A stretch of 64,000 nt of DNA. Source: JAMXLO01 sp963832895 (GTDB lineage Bacteria; Pseudomonadota; Alphaproteobacteria; Acetobacterales; Acetobacteraceae). The number at the start of each line of letters is the position of its first letter. The first letter of the stretch is position 1. The notes beneath the pieces are model-generated. The model saw only the letters and a list, made by a program, of their open reading frames with translations, made no database searches and was not told where the DNA came from. Location: positions 204,523-268,522 of the forward strand of contig CAWHVQ010000009.1 of NCBI GenBank assembly GCA_963832895.1, given 5' to 3'. Made by a program: the position numbers and the translations under genes. Shown piece by piece: positions 53,299 to 62,585 of the stretch.

Positions 53299-53880
53299 AT
53301 GGCAATATTCCGGCGAACTCTACTATCGGTAGTTCTGGTCTCGCCGGCAGTCGCAGCACCGGCGGACGTCGTTCGGGCGGAGCGCGGCCTGGGCAGCCCC
53401 GAGGCGCGGCTGACCTCGATCGAATGCTTTTCGCTCACCTGCCCGCACTGCGCCGACTTCGCGCTCAAATCGCTGCCCGCGCTGAAAACCGGATGGATCG
53501 CGCCGGGCAGGCTGCGCTGGGTCTTCTACGACTTCCCAACGGATGTGGCTGCGCTGCAGGCCGCCATGGTGGCGCGCTATCTGCCGCCGGAGCAGTACGA
53601 ACCCTTCATCGACACTCTGTTCGCCCAACAGGACCATTGGGTGTTCGGCGCCGGCAGCGTGTCGGATGCGCTATGGGCGTTGGCAAAGGATGCCGGCATG
53701 ACCCGCCCAACGTTCAATCAGGCGCTTGCGGATGACGGGCTGCGGGACTGGATCGTCGGACGGGCGCTCGATGCGCAGAAGCGCTGGCACGTTGACGCCA
53801 CTCCCAGTTTCGTGATCAACGGCAGGCTCTACGCTGGTGCGCTGACCGCCAGTGAATTTGCTACAATTCTCGCAAGTTAG
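53299..53880 (+). CDS. DsbA-family thiol-disulfide oxidoreductase, copy 2
   Basis: A 193-residue paralogue of the upstream protein, with CPHC at 48-51, cis-Pro ATPSFVINGRLY, and the same AAMVARYLPPEQYEPFIDTL helix. The signal peptide is short (residues 1-20, ending VAA). An extra Cys at 43 lies near the active site. It sits between copy 1 and smc, with only 13 bases to smc. Tandem copies suggest specialised partners. Confidence 0.9.
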   Translation: MAIFRRTLLSVVLVSPAVAAPADVVRAERGLGSPEARLTSIECFSLTCPHCADFALKSLPALKTGWIAPGRLRWVFYDFPTDVAALQAAMVARYLPPEQYEPFIDTLFAQQDHWVFGAGSVSDALWALAKDAGMTRPTFNQALADDGLRDWIVGRALDAQKRWHVDATPSFVINGRLYAGALTASEFATILAS

Positions 53881-53893
53881 CGGAGAGATCTAA

Positions 53894-56800
53894 GTGTCCG
53901 TGCATTTTCGCCGCATGCGCATCGCCGGGTTCAAGAGCTTTGCCGAGCCGGTCAGCGTGGAAATCCACGCCGGCCTCACCGGCATAGTGGGCCCGAACGG
54001 CTGCGGCAAGTCCAATGTGGTCGAGGCGCTGCGCTGGGCAATGGGCGAGCAGAGCACGCGGTCGCTGCGTGCCGGCGAAATGGACGATGTGATCTTCGCC
54101 GGCACCGCCGGCCGCGCCTCGCGGAATCTGGCCGAGGTGACCCTGACCCTCGACGACACGGCCGGTGCGGTGCCGCCGCCGTTCCACGAGCAGTCGGAGC
54201 TGGAGATCGTCCGGCGGATCGAGCGGGGCTCGGGCAGCGAGTACCGGGTGAATGGCAAGGAGGTCCGCGCGCGCGACGTGCAGACCCTGTTCGCCGACTT
54301 GGCGACCGGGGCGCACGCCTCCGGGATGGTGAGCCAGGGTCGCGTGGGCGCGCTGGTCACGGCCAAGCCGGAGGATCGGCGCGCCGTGCTGGAGGAAGCG
54401 GCCGGGATCACGGGGCTGCATGTGCGGCGACACGAGGCGGAACTGAAGCTGCGCGCGGCGGAGACCAACCTGGCGCGGGCGGATGATCTGCGCGGTCAGC
54501 TCGAAGTGCAGCTCGGCGCCCTGAAGCGGCAGGCGCGCCAGGCCAGCCGCTATCGCAACATCTCCGGCGCGATCCGCCAGGCGGAGGCCGAGTTCCTCGC
54601 GATCCAGCGGGCCCGCACGGCGTTGCTGCGCGCCGAAGCGGAAGCGGCGCTGCACGAGGCGCGCATGGCGGTTGCTGCCGCCACCGAGGCCGCGACCCAG
54701 GCCGCGAGCCAGGCGGCCGACGCTGCGGCCGGGTTGCCGCCGCTTCGCGCGGCCGAATCGGACGCCCGCACTGCGCTCGAGCGCCATCGGGTGACCCAGG
54801 AGCAGATCGCGGCCGAGGAGGAGCGCGCCCGCGCCGCCCTGGCCAATGCGACCATGCGCCTGGCGCAGCTTGGCCAGGACCTGGCCCATGCGGAACAGCT
54901 CAGGACAGACTCTGAGGCGGCCGAGTCGCGGCTCGCTGGGGAAGACACGGGGCTGGCGGAGGCCGACGCAAACTACCCGGCACAGGCGGAAGCCACCGAA
55001 GCAACCGTTGCGGCAGCCGTCGAAGCAGTCCGCATGGCGGAAGCAAACTCCCACCGCGCCACCGATGCGGCAGCCGAGGCCAATGCTCGCGTGCAGACCG
55101 TGACGCGACAGCTCGCGGATGCCGAGCAGCGCTGGCGGCGGCTGGACCTGCAATTGGCGCAGGTCCGCACAGAGCGCGATCGGATCAACGCCCAGACCAT
55201 CGATCCCGTCGCGCTGGAAACGGCCGGGACTGAACAGGAGGCCGCCGAAGCCGCTCTCGCCTCGGCACGCGCCGGGCTCGACACTGCGGAGCAGGTTCGC
55301 ACGGCGACTGGTCCGGCGCTCGCCGCCGCGCGCGAGCGACATACCGCCGCCGACGCGACACACGCCAAACTCGCAGCGGAGGCGCGCGCGCTGGCCGAAG
55401 TGCTGGCGGTGAAGGATGGCGAGCGCTGGCCGCCAATGGTGGATGCGCTGGGTGTTCCCGCCGGCCTGGAAACAGCGCTCGGGGCGGCTTTGGGCGAGGA
55501 GCTGACCTCTGCCGCCGACCACGACGCGGCGCGGCATTGGCGCGAACTGCCGCCATTCGACCCGGCACCGAAGCTGCCGGGTGGCGCGACGCCGTTGGCA
55601 GCCTTGGTCCAGGCGCCGCCGGCCCTGGCGCGGGTGCTGTCGCAGACCGGACTGGTAGAGGACGCCGCCATCGGCGATGGCTCGCAGGCGGGTCTCGCGC
55701 CGGGCCAGGTGCTGGTCTCACGCGCGGGCGCCGTCTGGCGGTGGGACGGCTACACCATCCGCGCCGGCACGCCGACCGCGGCGGCCGTCCGGCTGCAGCA
55801 ACGCAACCGGCTATCGCTGCTGCAGCGTGATCTGGCCGCGGCAAGCGATGAGGCTGCCGCCACGCGCCAGGTGCGCGACACCGCGGCCGAGGCCGATCAG
55901 GCAGCGACCGTGGCCGAGCAGCAGGCGCGCGCTGGTCGGACCCACGCCGAACAGGCCCTCGAGCGGGCACGGGTGACGCATCAGCAGCTTCGTGCACGAG
56001 CGACCGAGATCGCGACACGGCTGTCCGGCATCGACACCCAGATCGAGCGACTGACCGCCGAAACCGAGGAAGCCCACGCCGGCCTTGCGCAGGCCCGCGA
56101 CGCGCAGTCCTCGCTGCCGGACCTCGTGGCGCTGCGTGGGGCGGTGGAGACGGCGCGGACGGCACTGACGTCGGCCCGATCGGCAGAAGCCGCGGCGCAG
56201 GCCGAATGCCAGGCGTTGGCCCGCGACCATGGGGTGCGCACGGCGCGCCGATCCGCCATCGCCGGCGAGCGAGCCGACTGGAGGCAGCGCGCTGCCGACG
56301 CCGGCCGCAGGGTTGGCGAGCTGGCGGAACGTCGGGAAGCAGCCGAGGCTGAGCACGCAACCTTGGAAGCGGCGCCCGGCCAGATCGCTGCGCGCCGCGC
56401 CGAGGCACTGGATGCCCTGGAGGTGGCGGAGGCGGCCCATCGGGCGGCGGCCGACAGCCTGGCCACCGCGGTCCATCAATCCTCCGAATCTGATCGCGCG
56501 GCTCGCGCCGCAGAAACCTCGCTCGGTGCGGCGCGCGAGGACGCGGTGCGTGCGGAGGGCGGCGCGACACAGGCGGCGCAGGCCTGGGACACGATGCAGG
56601 AACGCATCGCCGAGCGCCTCGGCCAGAATCCTGCCATGCCGGATCCTCCCGCGGACCTGTCGCCCGAGGTGGAGGAGAAGTCTCGCCGCCGCCTCGAGCG
56701 CCTGCTGAAGGAGCGTGAGGAGATGGGGCCGGTCAACCTTCGCGCCGACGTCGAGGCGGAAGCGGTCGAAAAGCAGATCGCCGGCATCACGACCGAGCGC

Positions 56801-57364
56801 GATGAACTCACCACTGCCATCGCCAAGCTGCGCGGCTCGATCGGTCACCTGAACCGTGAGGGTCGCGAGCGGCTGAGCGCGGTATTCGAACAGATCGACC
56901 GCAACTTCCAGGCGCTGTTCACCCGCATGTTCGGCGGCGGCAAGGCACATCTCGCGCTGGTCGGCTCGGATGATCCTCTGGAGGCCGGCCTCGAGATCTA
57001 TGCGCAGCCGCCGGGCAAGAAGCTGGCGACATTGTCGCTGCTGTCGGGTGGCGAACAGGCGCTAACCGCATTGTCGCTGATCTTCGCGGTGTTCCGCTGC
57101 AATCCCTCACCGGTCTGCGTGCTGGACGAGGTGGACGCACCGCTGGACGATGCGAATGTCGAGCGCTTCTGTACTCTGCTCGGCGACATCGTGCAGGAGA
57201 CCGCGACGCGCTTCCTGGTCGTGACGCACCATCCTCTAACCATGGCGCGGATGGACCGGCTGTATGGCGTCACGATGCAGGAGCGGGGCGTGTCGCGGCT
57301 GCTGTCGGTCGATCTGCAGCGCGCCGCCGAGATGGCTGAACCGCCACGGCTGGCGGCGGAGTGA
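53894..57364 (+). CDS. smc: Chromosome segregation protein SMC
   Basis: An 1156-residue SMC ATPase. Walker A is GPNGCGKSN (33-41) after FKSFAEPVSVEI. Long Ala/Glu/Arg-rich coiled coils flank a hinge at about 505-620 (ERWPPMVDALGVPAGLETALG). The C-terminal head has signature LSGGEQALTALSLIFAVF near 1049-1066 and Walker B VCVLDEVDAPLDDAN near 1074-1088. It organises the nucleoid with ScpA/ScpB, which are not encoded here. The start is GTG at 53894, 13 bases after the DsbA-like gene. Confidence 0.96.
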   Translation: MSVHFRRMRIAGFKSFAEPVSVEIHAGLTGIVGPNGCGKSNVVEALRWAMGEQSTRSLRAGEMDDVIFAGTAGRASRNLAEVTLTLDDTAGAVPPPFHEQSELEIVRRIERGSGSEYRVNGKEVRARDVQTLFADLATGAHASGMVSQGRVGALVTAKPEDRRAVLEEAAGITGLHVRRHEAELKLRAAETNLARADDLRGQLEVQLGALKRQARQASRYRNISGAIRQAEAEFLAIQRARTALLRAEAEAALHEARMAVAAATEAATQAASQAADAAAGLPPLRAAESDARTALERHRVTQEQIAAEEERARAALANATMRLAQLGQDLAHAEQLRTDSEAAESRLAGEDTGLAEADANYPAQAEATEATVAAAVEAVRMAEANSHRATDAAAEANARVQTVTRQLADAEQRWRRLDLQLAQVRTERDRINAQTIDPVALETAGTEQEAAEAALASARAGLDTAEQVRTATGPALAAARERHTAADATHAKLAAEARALAEVLAVKDGERWPPMVDALGVPAGLETALGAALGEELTSAADHDAARHWRELPPFDPAPKLPGGATPLAALVQAPPALARVLSQTGLVEDAAIGDGSQAGLAPGQVLVSRAGAVWRWDGYTIRAGTPTAAAVRLQQRNRLSLLQRDLAAASDEAAATRQVRDTAAEADQAATVAEQQARAGRTHAEQALERARVTHQQLRARATEIATRLSGIDTQIERLTAETEEAHAGLAQARDAQSSLPDLVALRGAVETARTALTSARSAEAAAQAECQALARDHGVRTARRSAIAGERADWRQRAADAGRRVGELAERREAAEAEHATLEAAPGQIAARRAEALDALEVAEAAHRAAADSLATAVHQSSESDRAARAAETSLGAAREDAVRAEGGATQAAQAWDTMQERIAERLGQNPAMPDPPADLSPEVEEKSRRRLERLLKEREEMGPVNLRADVEAEAVEKQIAGITTERDELTTAIAKLRGSIGHLNREGRERLSAVFEQIDRNFQALFTRMFGGGKAHLALVGSDDPLEAGLEIYAQPPGKKLATLSLLSGGEQALTALSLIFAVFRCNPSPVCVLDEVDAPLDDANVERFCTLLGDIVQETATRFLVVTHHPLTMARMDRLYGVTMQERGVSRLLSVDLQRAAEMAEPPRLAAE

Positions 57365-57383
57365 CCCGAGCGGGAGTGGTAGC

Positions 57384-57563
57384 GTGCCGTTAGTGGATAT
57401 TCTCCTGATCCTGGTCTTTGTCCTGATGCTGGCGGGCAGCGTCTGGGGCTGGCGACAAGGGTATGCCGCGTTCGACGTTACGACTGCGGTGTGGCTGATC
57501 GTGCTGGTCGTGGTGCTGTTGATGATCATTGCGCCATGGCCGCAGCGCCACGCGTATTGGTGA
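57384..57563 (+). CDS. Small two-helix membrane protein
   Basis: A 59-residue protein with helices LVDILLILVFVLMLAGSVWG (3-22) and VWLIVLVVVLLMIIAP (35-50), and a charged Trp-containing loop between them. The start is GTG with CGGGAG upstream. The layout resembles DUF3309-like small membrane proteins, but the match is not certain. It follows smc by 19 bases. Confidence 0.75.
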   Translation: MPLVDILLILVFVLMLAGSVWGWRQGYAAFDVTTAVWLIVLVVVLLMIIAPWPQRHAYW

Positions 57564-57660
57564 CGGACTGACCCCGCGACTTAGCCGCAGTTGCGCCAGC
57601 TCCGGCCGGCATTATGCACCCGGACGTTCGAGGGCGGCCGATTTCGACAGGGTGGCCTCG

Positions 57661-58896
57661 CTATGTTCTGGCGGGCACATGTTCCCAGTAATGATGCGCA
57701 TACTGGAGGCGGCATGCGGTCTTGAGAGCCTCCTCACTGAGGACGCCTTCCCGACCGGGAGCGAGTGACGACAGGTCCATCGGGGGCTTGCCGTCGATGA
57801 TCCAGGCTGCCAGCGCCTCACCGATCGCCGGCGACATAGACAGGCCGCCGACGCAGCATCCACCGGCGACGTACAGCCCATGCACACCCGGCACGGGCCC
57901 GACCGTGTGCTCCCCGTCGGGTGTCATGGTCGGCAGCCCACCGCGATGGACGCGCAGTCCGATCTCGTCGGGCACGCGCTGAAACACCGGCAGTTGGTCG
58001 CGCACCGCATCCGCGAAGCCGCGGAGTACGCCGAGGTCGAGCGGCAGATCGGCGACATCGAAGCTCGGCGGCAGTGTGCCTACGTCGTATTGGAGCGGAT
58101 TCTGCTCGTAGCCGCCCAGCATCAGGCCACCCTCATCGGGCCTCGCGTACACATTGACGTCGATAATGCGGGTGATCGGCTGCATTGCGTCGACACCCTC
58201 GATCGGCTCGGTGATCAGCAACTGATGGCGCGTCGGCACCGCACGGACTGTCGCGCCGGAAAGCACGGCCACCGCGCGCAGCCAGGCGCCGGCGGCATCC
58301 ACCACCGTTTCGCATTCTATGGTCCCTTGCTCGGTCGCCACGCCGCACACAGCGCCGTTGCGCACGACAATGCCGGTTACCAGCGTGTGCGGCAGTATGG
58401 TGACGCCAAGCCGTTCCGCTGCACGCGCATATCCGGTGGGGATCTGCGAAGGCTCCAGGTAAAGGTCTGTTGGCGAATAGATCACGCCGAGAATGCCGGC
58501 GGTGTTCAGGAACGGGTTTTTGGCACGCGCCTCGGCTGGAGAGATCATTTCGATGCCGGTCGCCATCCGGCGGCCGCGCTCCACCTCGTGCTGCAGTTGC
58601 TCCACGTGCTCGGGCAGGCGGGCAATCTTCAACGCGCCAGGCTGATTGAACACGAGGGGCTCGCCGGTCTCCTGCCTGAATGCCTCGATCTTGCGCACCG
58701 CACGCTTCGCAAGCTGCGTCATCAGATCAGTGCCGCGCGCCTGCGAAGTCAGGCCGGCCGCGCGCGGCGATGTCTGCGATCCAAGCGCATGCTTGTCGAT
58801 CAGCGCGACCTGTCTGCCGCCCTTTGCGAGGTGGAACGCGACGCTGGAGCCCAGCGCCCCCGAGCCGATCACCACGCATTCCGCTGCATCGATCAT
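57661..58896 (-). CDS. FAD-dependent oxidoreductase (DAO family)
   Basis: A 411-residue flavoprotein of the D-amino-acid oxidase / dimethylglycine dehydrogenase-like family. The Rossmann motif is VIGSGALGSSVAFHLAKGG (9-27). GSQTSPRAAGLTSQARG is the flavin-contact loop, and GLYVAGGCCVGGLSMSPAIGEALA near 345-368 closes the FAD site. It likely oxidises an amino acid or amine with transfer to O2 or a quinone; the substrate is unknown. GAGGAG precedes the ATG. It is divergent from the 127-residue gene at 59026. Confidence 0.9.
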   Translation of the reverse strand: MIDAAECVVIGSGALGSSVAFHLAKGGRQVALIDKHALGSQTSPRAAGLTSQARGTDLMTQLAKRAVRKIEAFRQETGEPLVFNQPGALKIARLPEHVEQLQHEVERGRRMATGIEMISPAEARAKNPFLNTAGILGVIYSPTDLYLEPSQIPTGYARAAERLGVTILPHTLVTGIVVRNGAVCGVATEQGTIECETVVDAAGAWLRAVAVLSGATVRAVPTRHQLLITEPIEGVDAMQPITRIIDVNVYARPDEGGLMLGGYEQNPLQYDVGTLPPSFDVADLPLDLGVLRGFADAVRDQLPVFQRVPDEIGLRVHRGGLPTMTPDGEHTVGPVPGVHGLYVAGGCCVGGLSMSPAIGEALAAWIIDGKPPMDLSSLAPGREGVLSEEALKTACRLQYAHHYWEHVPART

Positions 58897-59025
58897 GTGG
58901 GTCTCCTCAGATTGTTATGAGGTGCTCGGCGGCAGCAATCGCGTCAATTCCTCACGGCTTTGTGATGTCCGCGGTCTTGGTTAGCCCGTAAGCTGAATTG
59001 CGTCGTGTGACCAGCGAGGTGACAC

Positions 59026-59409
59026 ATGCCATTCGACAATCCGCATCAGGTTCCTTTCGGCGACGTCGAGTTGCTGAGAGAGGCGCGCAGTCGAATTTCC
59101 AGCAGAAACGATTGGGTGCAGGGGCGTTTCCGCGATGGTCACCGAGAGTGCCTCGTGGCTGCGCTGTCCGTGGTATCCGGCAGCCGGGGCTTCAATATGC
59201 CAAACCGGCTGGAACGAAGGCTTGCCCGGCTACTCGCCGTGCATATTCCGCACCGACGGTTCTGGGCAAGGCTACGGCTGATCCCCGCGAGGCAACGCCT
59301 CATCATCTTCAACGACGGCCTGCGCACGAGGCATGATGATGTGATGGCCTTGTTCGATCATGCCATTGACCATCTGACCAGCAAGGTGTCGATCTACGTT
59401 GCGGCATGA
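59026..59409 (+). CDS. Conserved hypothetical protein (DUF6197-like)
   Basis: A 127-residue soluble protein with NDWVQGRFRDGHRECLVAAL near residues 28-47 and a C-terminal RLIIFNDGLRTRHDDVMALF near 90-109. The W-x-Q-G...R-x-C-L pattern recalls the DUF6197 family; function is unknown. GAGGTGAC precedes the ATG. The dodecin-like gene follows by 33 bases. Confidence 0.8.
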   Translation: MPFDNPHQVPFGDVELLREARSRISSRNDWVQGRFRDGHRECLVAALSVVSGSRGFNMPNRLERRLARLLAVHIPHRRFWARLRLIPARQRLIIFNDGLRTRHDDVMALFDHAIDHLTSKVSIYVAA

Positions 59410-59442
59410 TCGCAGGCCGCCCCATTCTTCACGGAGGCGCAA

Positions 59443-59646
59443 ATGCCAATTGTACGCAACATCGATGTCACCATGCATTCCGAGATCAGTTTCGACGATG
59501 CATGTCGCGCCGCCGTCGCGGAAGCCGCCAAGACCTTGCGTGGAATCATGTCGTTTCGGGTGAAAGAGGCCGAGTGCGTCGTTGAGCACGACAAGATCAT
59601 TGCTTATCGCGTGACGGGCAAGATCGTGTTTCTGGTCGAGCGGTGA
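59443..59646 (+). CDS. Dodecin-family protein with altered flavin site
   Basis: A 67-residue dodecin-like protein. The helix SFDDACRAAVAEAAKTLRGI and strands FRVKEAECVVEHDKIIAYRV, GKIVFLVER align along the full length with dodecins, 12-subunit flavin-storage shells. The conserved Trp that stacks on the isoalloxazine ring in GAWVKE is Arg (position 39) in SFRVKE here. It may therefore bind flavin differently or not at all. GGAGGCG precedes the ATG. Confidence 0.88.
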   Translation: MPIVRNIDVTMHSEISFDDACRAAVAEAAKTLRGIMSFRVKEAECVVEHDKIIAYRVTGKIVFLVER

Positions 59647-59660
59647 CGTTTCTGGTCGAG
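59628..59660. repeat. 13-bp direct repeat at the dodecin gene end
   Basis: GTTTCTGGTCGAG occurs at 59628-59640 and again at 59648-59660, 20 bases apart. The first copy encodes the dodecin C-terminus FLVE. It looks like a small local duplication. Confidence 0.8.
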
Positions 59661-59699
59661 GCCGGGTGCCGGCCATGACGATGTAGACGGCGCTTGATG

Positions 59700-60362
59700 T
59701 TACCTCGAGCGCTCCGTTGGCGGCACGACGATCTCCTGCAGAATGTGTGCCGGGCGGTTGCCAAGTAGCAAAATACGGTCTGCCAGGGCCATCGCCTCGG
59801 CGCGATCGTGCGTGACCAGGAGCGCCGCGGTGGCTCGCGTGCGCCAGACGCTCAGCAGAAGGTTGCGGCTACGCGCCGCCATGTCCGGGTCGAGCGAGAC
59901 GAAAGGTTCATCCAGCAGCACAAGCTCCGGCTCAATCGCGAAGGCACGGGCGATGGCCACGCGCCGGGCCATGCCAAGCGACAGCGCACGCGGGAACGCG
60001 TCGCGGAACGGTGCCAGATCGAGCGAATGCAGCAGCTCGTCGGCAAGCTGTGGGTTTGCGGTGCGCTGGGCCAGCAAGAGGTTCTCGCGAACGGTTCGCC
60101 AAGGCAGCAGGCGCGGCTCCTGAAACACCGTGCCGATCCGCGGGATTGCGCCGCCGCGCCAGTCCAGCCTGCCCGCGAACTCGGTGTCGAGACCGCCAAT
60201 GACCCGCAGCAGAGTGGTCTTACCGCAGCCCGATGGGCCGACCAGCGCGACGATCTCGCGCGCGCCGAGTGCGAGGTCGATCGCGCCGAGGACCGGAAGC
60301 TCGCCGGCATTCGTGTGGTAGGTTTTGTGGTCGACGTGAAGCTGAAGGATCACCTCCGCCAT
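59700..60362 (-). CDS. ABC transporter ATP-binding protein (NitT/TauT type)
   Basis: A 220-residue ATPase. Walker A is GPSGCGKTT, the Q-loop TVFQEPRLLPW, and Walker B LVLLDEPFVSLD. The signature is degenerate: ALSLGMARRVAIARA in place of LSGGMRQRVALARA. The H-loop is LVTHDRAEAMALADRI. It powers the permease encoded just upstream, overlapping its stop by 13 bases. The family imports nitrate, taurine, sulfonates or aromatic acids. Confidence 0.92.
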   Translation of the reverse strand: MAEVILQLHVDHKTYHTNAGELPVLGAIDLALGAREIVALVGPSGCGKTTLLRVIGGLDTEFAGRLDWRGGAIPRIGTVFQEPRLLPWRTVRENLLLAQRTANPQLADELLHSLDLAPFRDAFPRALSLGMARRVAIARAFAIEPELVLLDEPFVSLDPDMAARSRNLLLSVWRTRATAALLVTHDRAEAMALADRILLLGNRPAHILQEIVVPPTERSR

Positions 60363-61120
60363 CGTGTCGCCCAGCGTTCCAGAGGCTGCACCACGACCCA
60401 TTCGATGCTCTGCGCGACCAGGATGAAGGCGAGCGTGTAGGCCAGGATCAGCGTGACGTCGAACAACTGGAAATAGATCTGGATCTGGAAGCCGACGCCG
60501 TTGCTGCGGCCGAGCAGCTCGACCACCAGGACGATCTTCCAGATCAACGCCAGCCCGGAGCGCCCGGCGGCGAATAGATAAGGCGCGAGCTGTGGCAGGA
60601 TCACGTGCCGCAATGCACGCCAGCGCGACATATGGAAGCTGTGTGCCATCTCGGCGAGCGCCGGATCGAGCGAGCGGGCACCCTCGCGCATGGTGACCAC
60701 GGTGTTCGGCAGCTTGTTCAACGCGACGGCCGCGATTGCCGCGATCTCGTTCAAGCCGAACCAAACGTAGATCAGCACGATCAACACCAGCGCCGGCAGG
60801 TTCAGCAGCACGGTCACTGTGTTGTCCAGCCACAGGTCCAGCCATCGCGAACGTCCCATCGCGATGCCGAGACCGCTGCCCAGCACCATCGACAGGGCGA
60901 AGGCGGCGGCGACACGGCCCATGGTGATCGCCAGGTTCCAGGGCAGCGCACCCGCTATGGTCTGCTGCACCATAGCGCTGAGCACGGCGGTGACCGTCGG
61001 GAACAGCCGGCTGTGCGCGAGGCCGGCGGCGATCTGCCACGCCAGCAGGAACACTGCCGCGGAGGCGAGCCGTATCGGCAGTTCGCGCCTTATGCTGGTT
61101 GTTAGGCGCCGATCCGCCAA
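60350..61120 (-). CDS. ABC transporter permease (NitT/TauT type)
   Basis: A 256-residue permease with about six helices and the SsuC-like segment RWRALRHVILPQLAPYLFAA near residues 165-184, the ATPase-docking loop. The start is TTG at 61120, inside the 3' end of the binding-protein gene (19-base overlap), so the two are probably translationally coupled. The middle gene of a three-gene importer. Confidence 0.92.
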   Translation of the reverse strand: MADRRLTTSIRRELPIRLASAAVFLLAWQIAAGLAHSRLFPTVTAVLSAMVQQTIAGALPWNLAITMGRVAAAFALSMVLGSGLGIAMGRSRWLDLWLDNTVTVLLNLPALVLIVLIYVWFGLNEIAAIAAVALNKLPNTVVTMREGARSLDPALAEMAHSFHMSRWRALRHVILPQLAPYLFAAGRSGLALIWKIVLVVELLGRSNGVGFQIQIYFQLFDVTLILAYTLAFILVAQSIEWVVVQPLERWATRWRR

Positions 61121-62091
61121 GTGACCGGCCAGAATGTTCCTGACGGCACCGCGTTGATCGGACCCACCAGATCAGAGCCGCCGACCCTCGCCAACAGTTC
61201 GAAGAGCTGTGCTGCGGCGTGGCGTTCGGGTTCGCCCCAATTGCCCGGAATCCCATGCCTGTACCAGTCGCGCAGCCGTTCGAGCTCGGCATCGGTCTTG
61301 GCACCCGTCATCGGCTTTATGCGTTGCCACTCCGCGTCTGACGTTGCGAGGATCGCGCGTGCCTGGCGCGATGCGGCAACGAAACCATCGATCAGCGCCG
61401 GGTTCTGCTCAGCCCAGTGCTGGCTGAACGTGTAGCCGATATACGGCACGCCGGCGCCGATCCCCAGCGCGCTAACCGCATCGGCCACATCAAGGATGCG
61501 ACGAGCGCCATCGGCCTCGGCCTTGGCGGCGAACGGCCAATAGGTCAGCAGCGCATCGAGACGCCCGGCCTTCGCCTGCTCGCCGAGCAACGGTGGCGGT
61601 CCGAAACTCTTGTTGGCGACGGCATCGAGATCGATGCCATAGCGCTGCTTGGCGTAGGCACGGAGAATGAGCCAGCTCTTGTCAAGCGGACTGCCGGCGA
61701 CGCCGAGTGTGTGCCCAGCCAGATCGGGAATGGCATGCACCGGCGAATTGTCCGGTGCGATCAGGGCACCGACTGCATTGGAGAATGGCACGAACGTCCA
61801 GTCTGCGCCGATGCCACGTTGGCGGGCGACCCAAAGCCAGTCGACAACGATCATGTCCACCTGACCGGCCTGCAATGCGACCTGTGCCGCCGGCGCTGCC
61901 GCAAGCTCCACCGGGGCGACTGCAATATGCGCGGCCGCATCCAGTGCGTGGTGGCGTATCACATCGACTTCCCAGGAAACTGTCCCATAACGCAGCACAC
62001 CAACACGGACGGGCGGTGCCTGTGCGGCGCCCGATCGCACTGCGGCAGTCGCAAGGGTCATGCCCACCAACGCGCGCCGCGCGATGCGCAT
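61102..62091 (-). CDS. ABC transporter substrate-binding protein (NitT/TauT type)
   Basis: A 329-residue periplasmic protein. Residues 1-23 are a signal (RRALVGMTLATAAVRSGAA). The mature protein has GVLRYGTVSWEVDVIRHH and ALQAGQVDMIVVDWLWVARQ, typical of NMT1/SsuA-like binding proteins, then DLAGHTLGVAGSPLDKSWLI. GGAGGAACACCTG precedes the ATG. It is first in the operon with permease and ATPase. The ligand cannot be read from sequence. Confidence 0.92.
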   Translation of the reverse strand: MRIARRALVGMTLATAAVRSGAAQAPPVRVGVLRYGTVSWEVDVIRHHALDAAAHIAVAPVELAAAPAAQVALQAGQVDMIVVDWLWVARQRGIGADWTFVPFSNAVGALIAPDNSPVHAIPDLAGHTLGVAGSPLDKSWLILRAYAKQRYGIDLDAVANKSFGPPPLLGEQAKAGRLDALLTYWPFAAKAEADGARRILDVADAVSALGIGAGVPYIGYTFSQHWAEQNPALIDGFVAASRQARAILATSDAEWQRIKPMTGAKTDAELERLRDWYRHGIPGNWGEPERHAAAQLFELLARVGGSDLVGPINAVPSGTFWPVTWRIGA

Positions 62092-62170
62092 CAGGTGTTC
62101 CTCCCGATTGTCTGCGCGATTATCCCCGCGTCCATCGTCGCGGTGTCAATGGGGCCGCGCGATACTTCGC

Positions 62171-62566
62171 TCACTGCTTGTCACAGTTGGTCAGTGCCTC
62201 CTTGCCGATCGAGAACACGGCACCCGTCTTGACTGCGACGTTTGTCACGACACAGCTGCGGCCGGTCTTGTCGGTGAACCTGACGTCGTAATGTCCCGAC
62301 GCTACACCGGTGATGCGCAGCCTCTCGTCGAAATCGACGCTGCCATCGGGGTCATTGCTGCACTGATCGGGTCCCCAGTTCGTGGTACCGGAGGGCGCCA
62401 TGGTGAGATGCGTGATGGTCTCGCCGGTCAGATTCCAGAACCGCGTGTTGCCGCCTTCGGCTGCCTGCGCCGCGCCGCCCACGGCGCAAAGGAAGAGCAA
62501 CAACAGATCGCTCAAACGTGTTCCGCGGGCCCGCAAGCCTGAGCTGTAAGCTGCGCGGCGCCTCAT
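62171..62566 (-). CDS. Exported protein of unknown function
   Basis: A 131-residue protein with a signal-like region (LSDLLLLFLCAVGGAAQA, residues 18-35). The mature part is FWNLTGETITHLTMAPSGTT and then NWGPDQCSNDPDGSVDFDE, with two more Cys near the end. It probably forms a small beta domain with one or two disulfides in the periplasm. Similar FWNLTG...NWG proteins occur near PQQ dehydrogenase genes in memory, but no function is known. The start is uncertain; a TTG at 62515 is possible. Confidence 0.7.
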   Translation of the reverse strand: MRRRAAYSSGLRARGTRLSDLLLLFLCAVGGAAQAAEGGNTRFWNLTGETITHLTMAPSGTTNWGPDQCSNDPDGSVDFDERLRITGVASGHYDVRFTDKTGRSCVVTNVAVKTGAVFSIGKEALTNCDKQ

Positions 62567-62585
62567 GATCGATCGCGGAACTGGA

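Noticed and set aside
53861..55537. Minus-strand open frame opposite smc (558 codons)
   Set aside because: Antisense to the N-terminal half of SMC, including its Walker A region; Arg/Gly-rich shadow.
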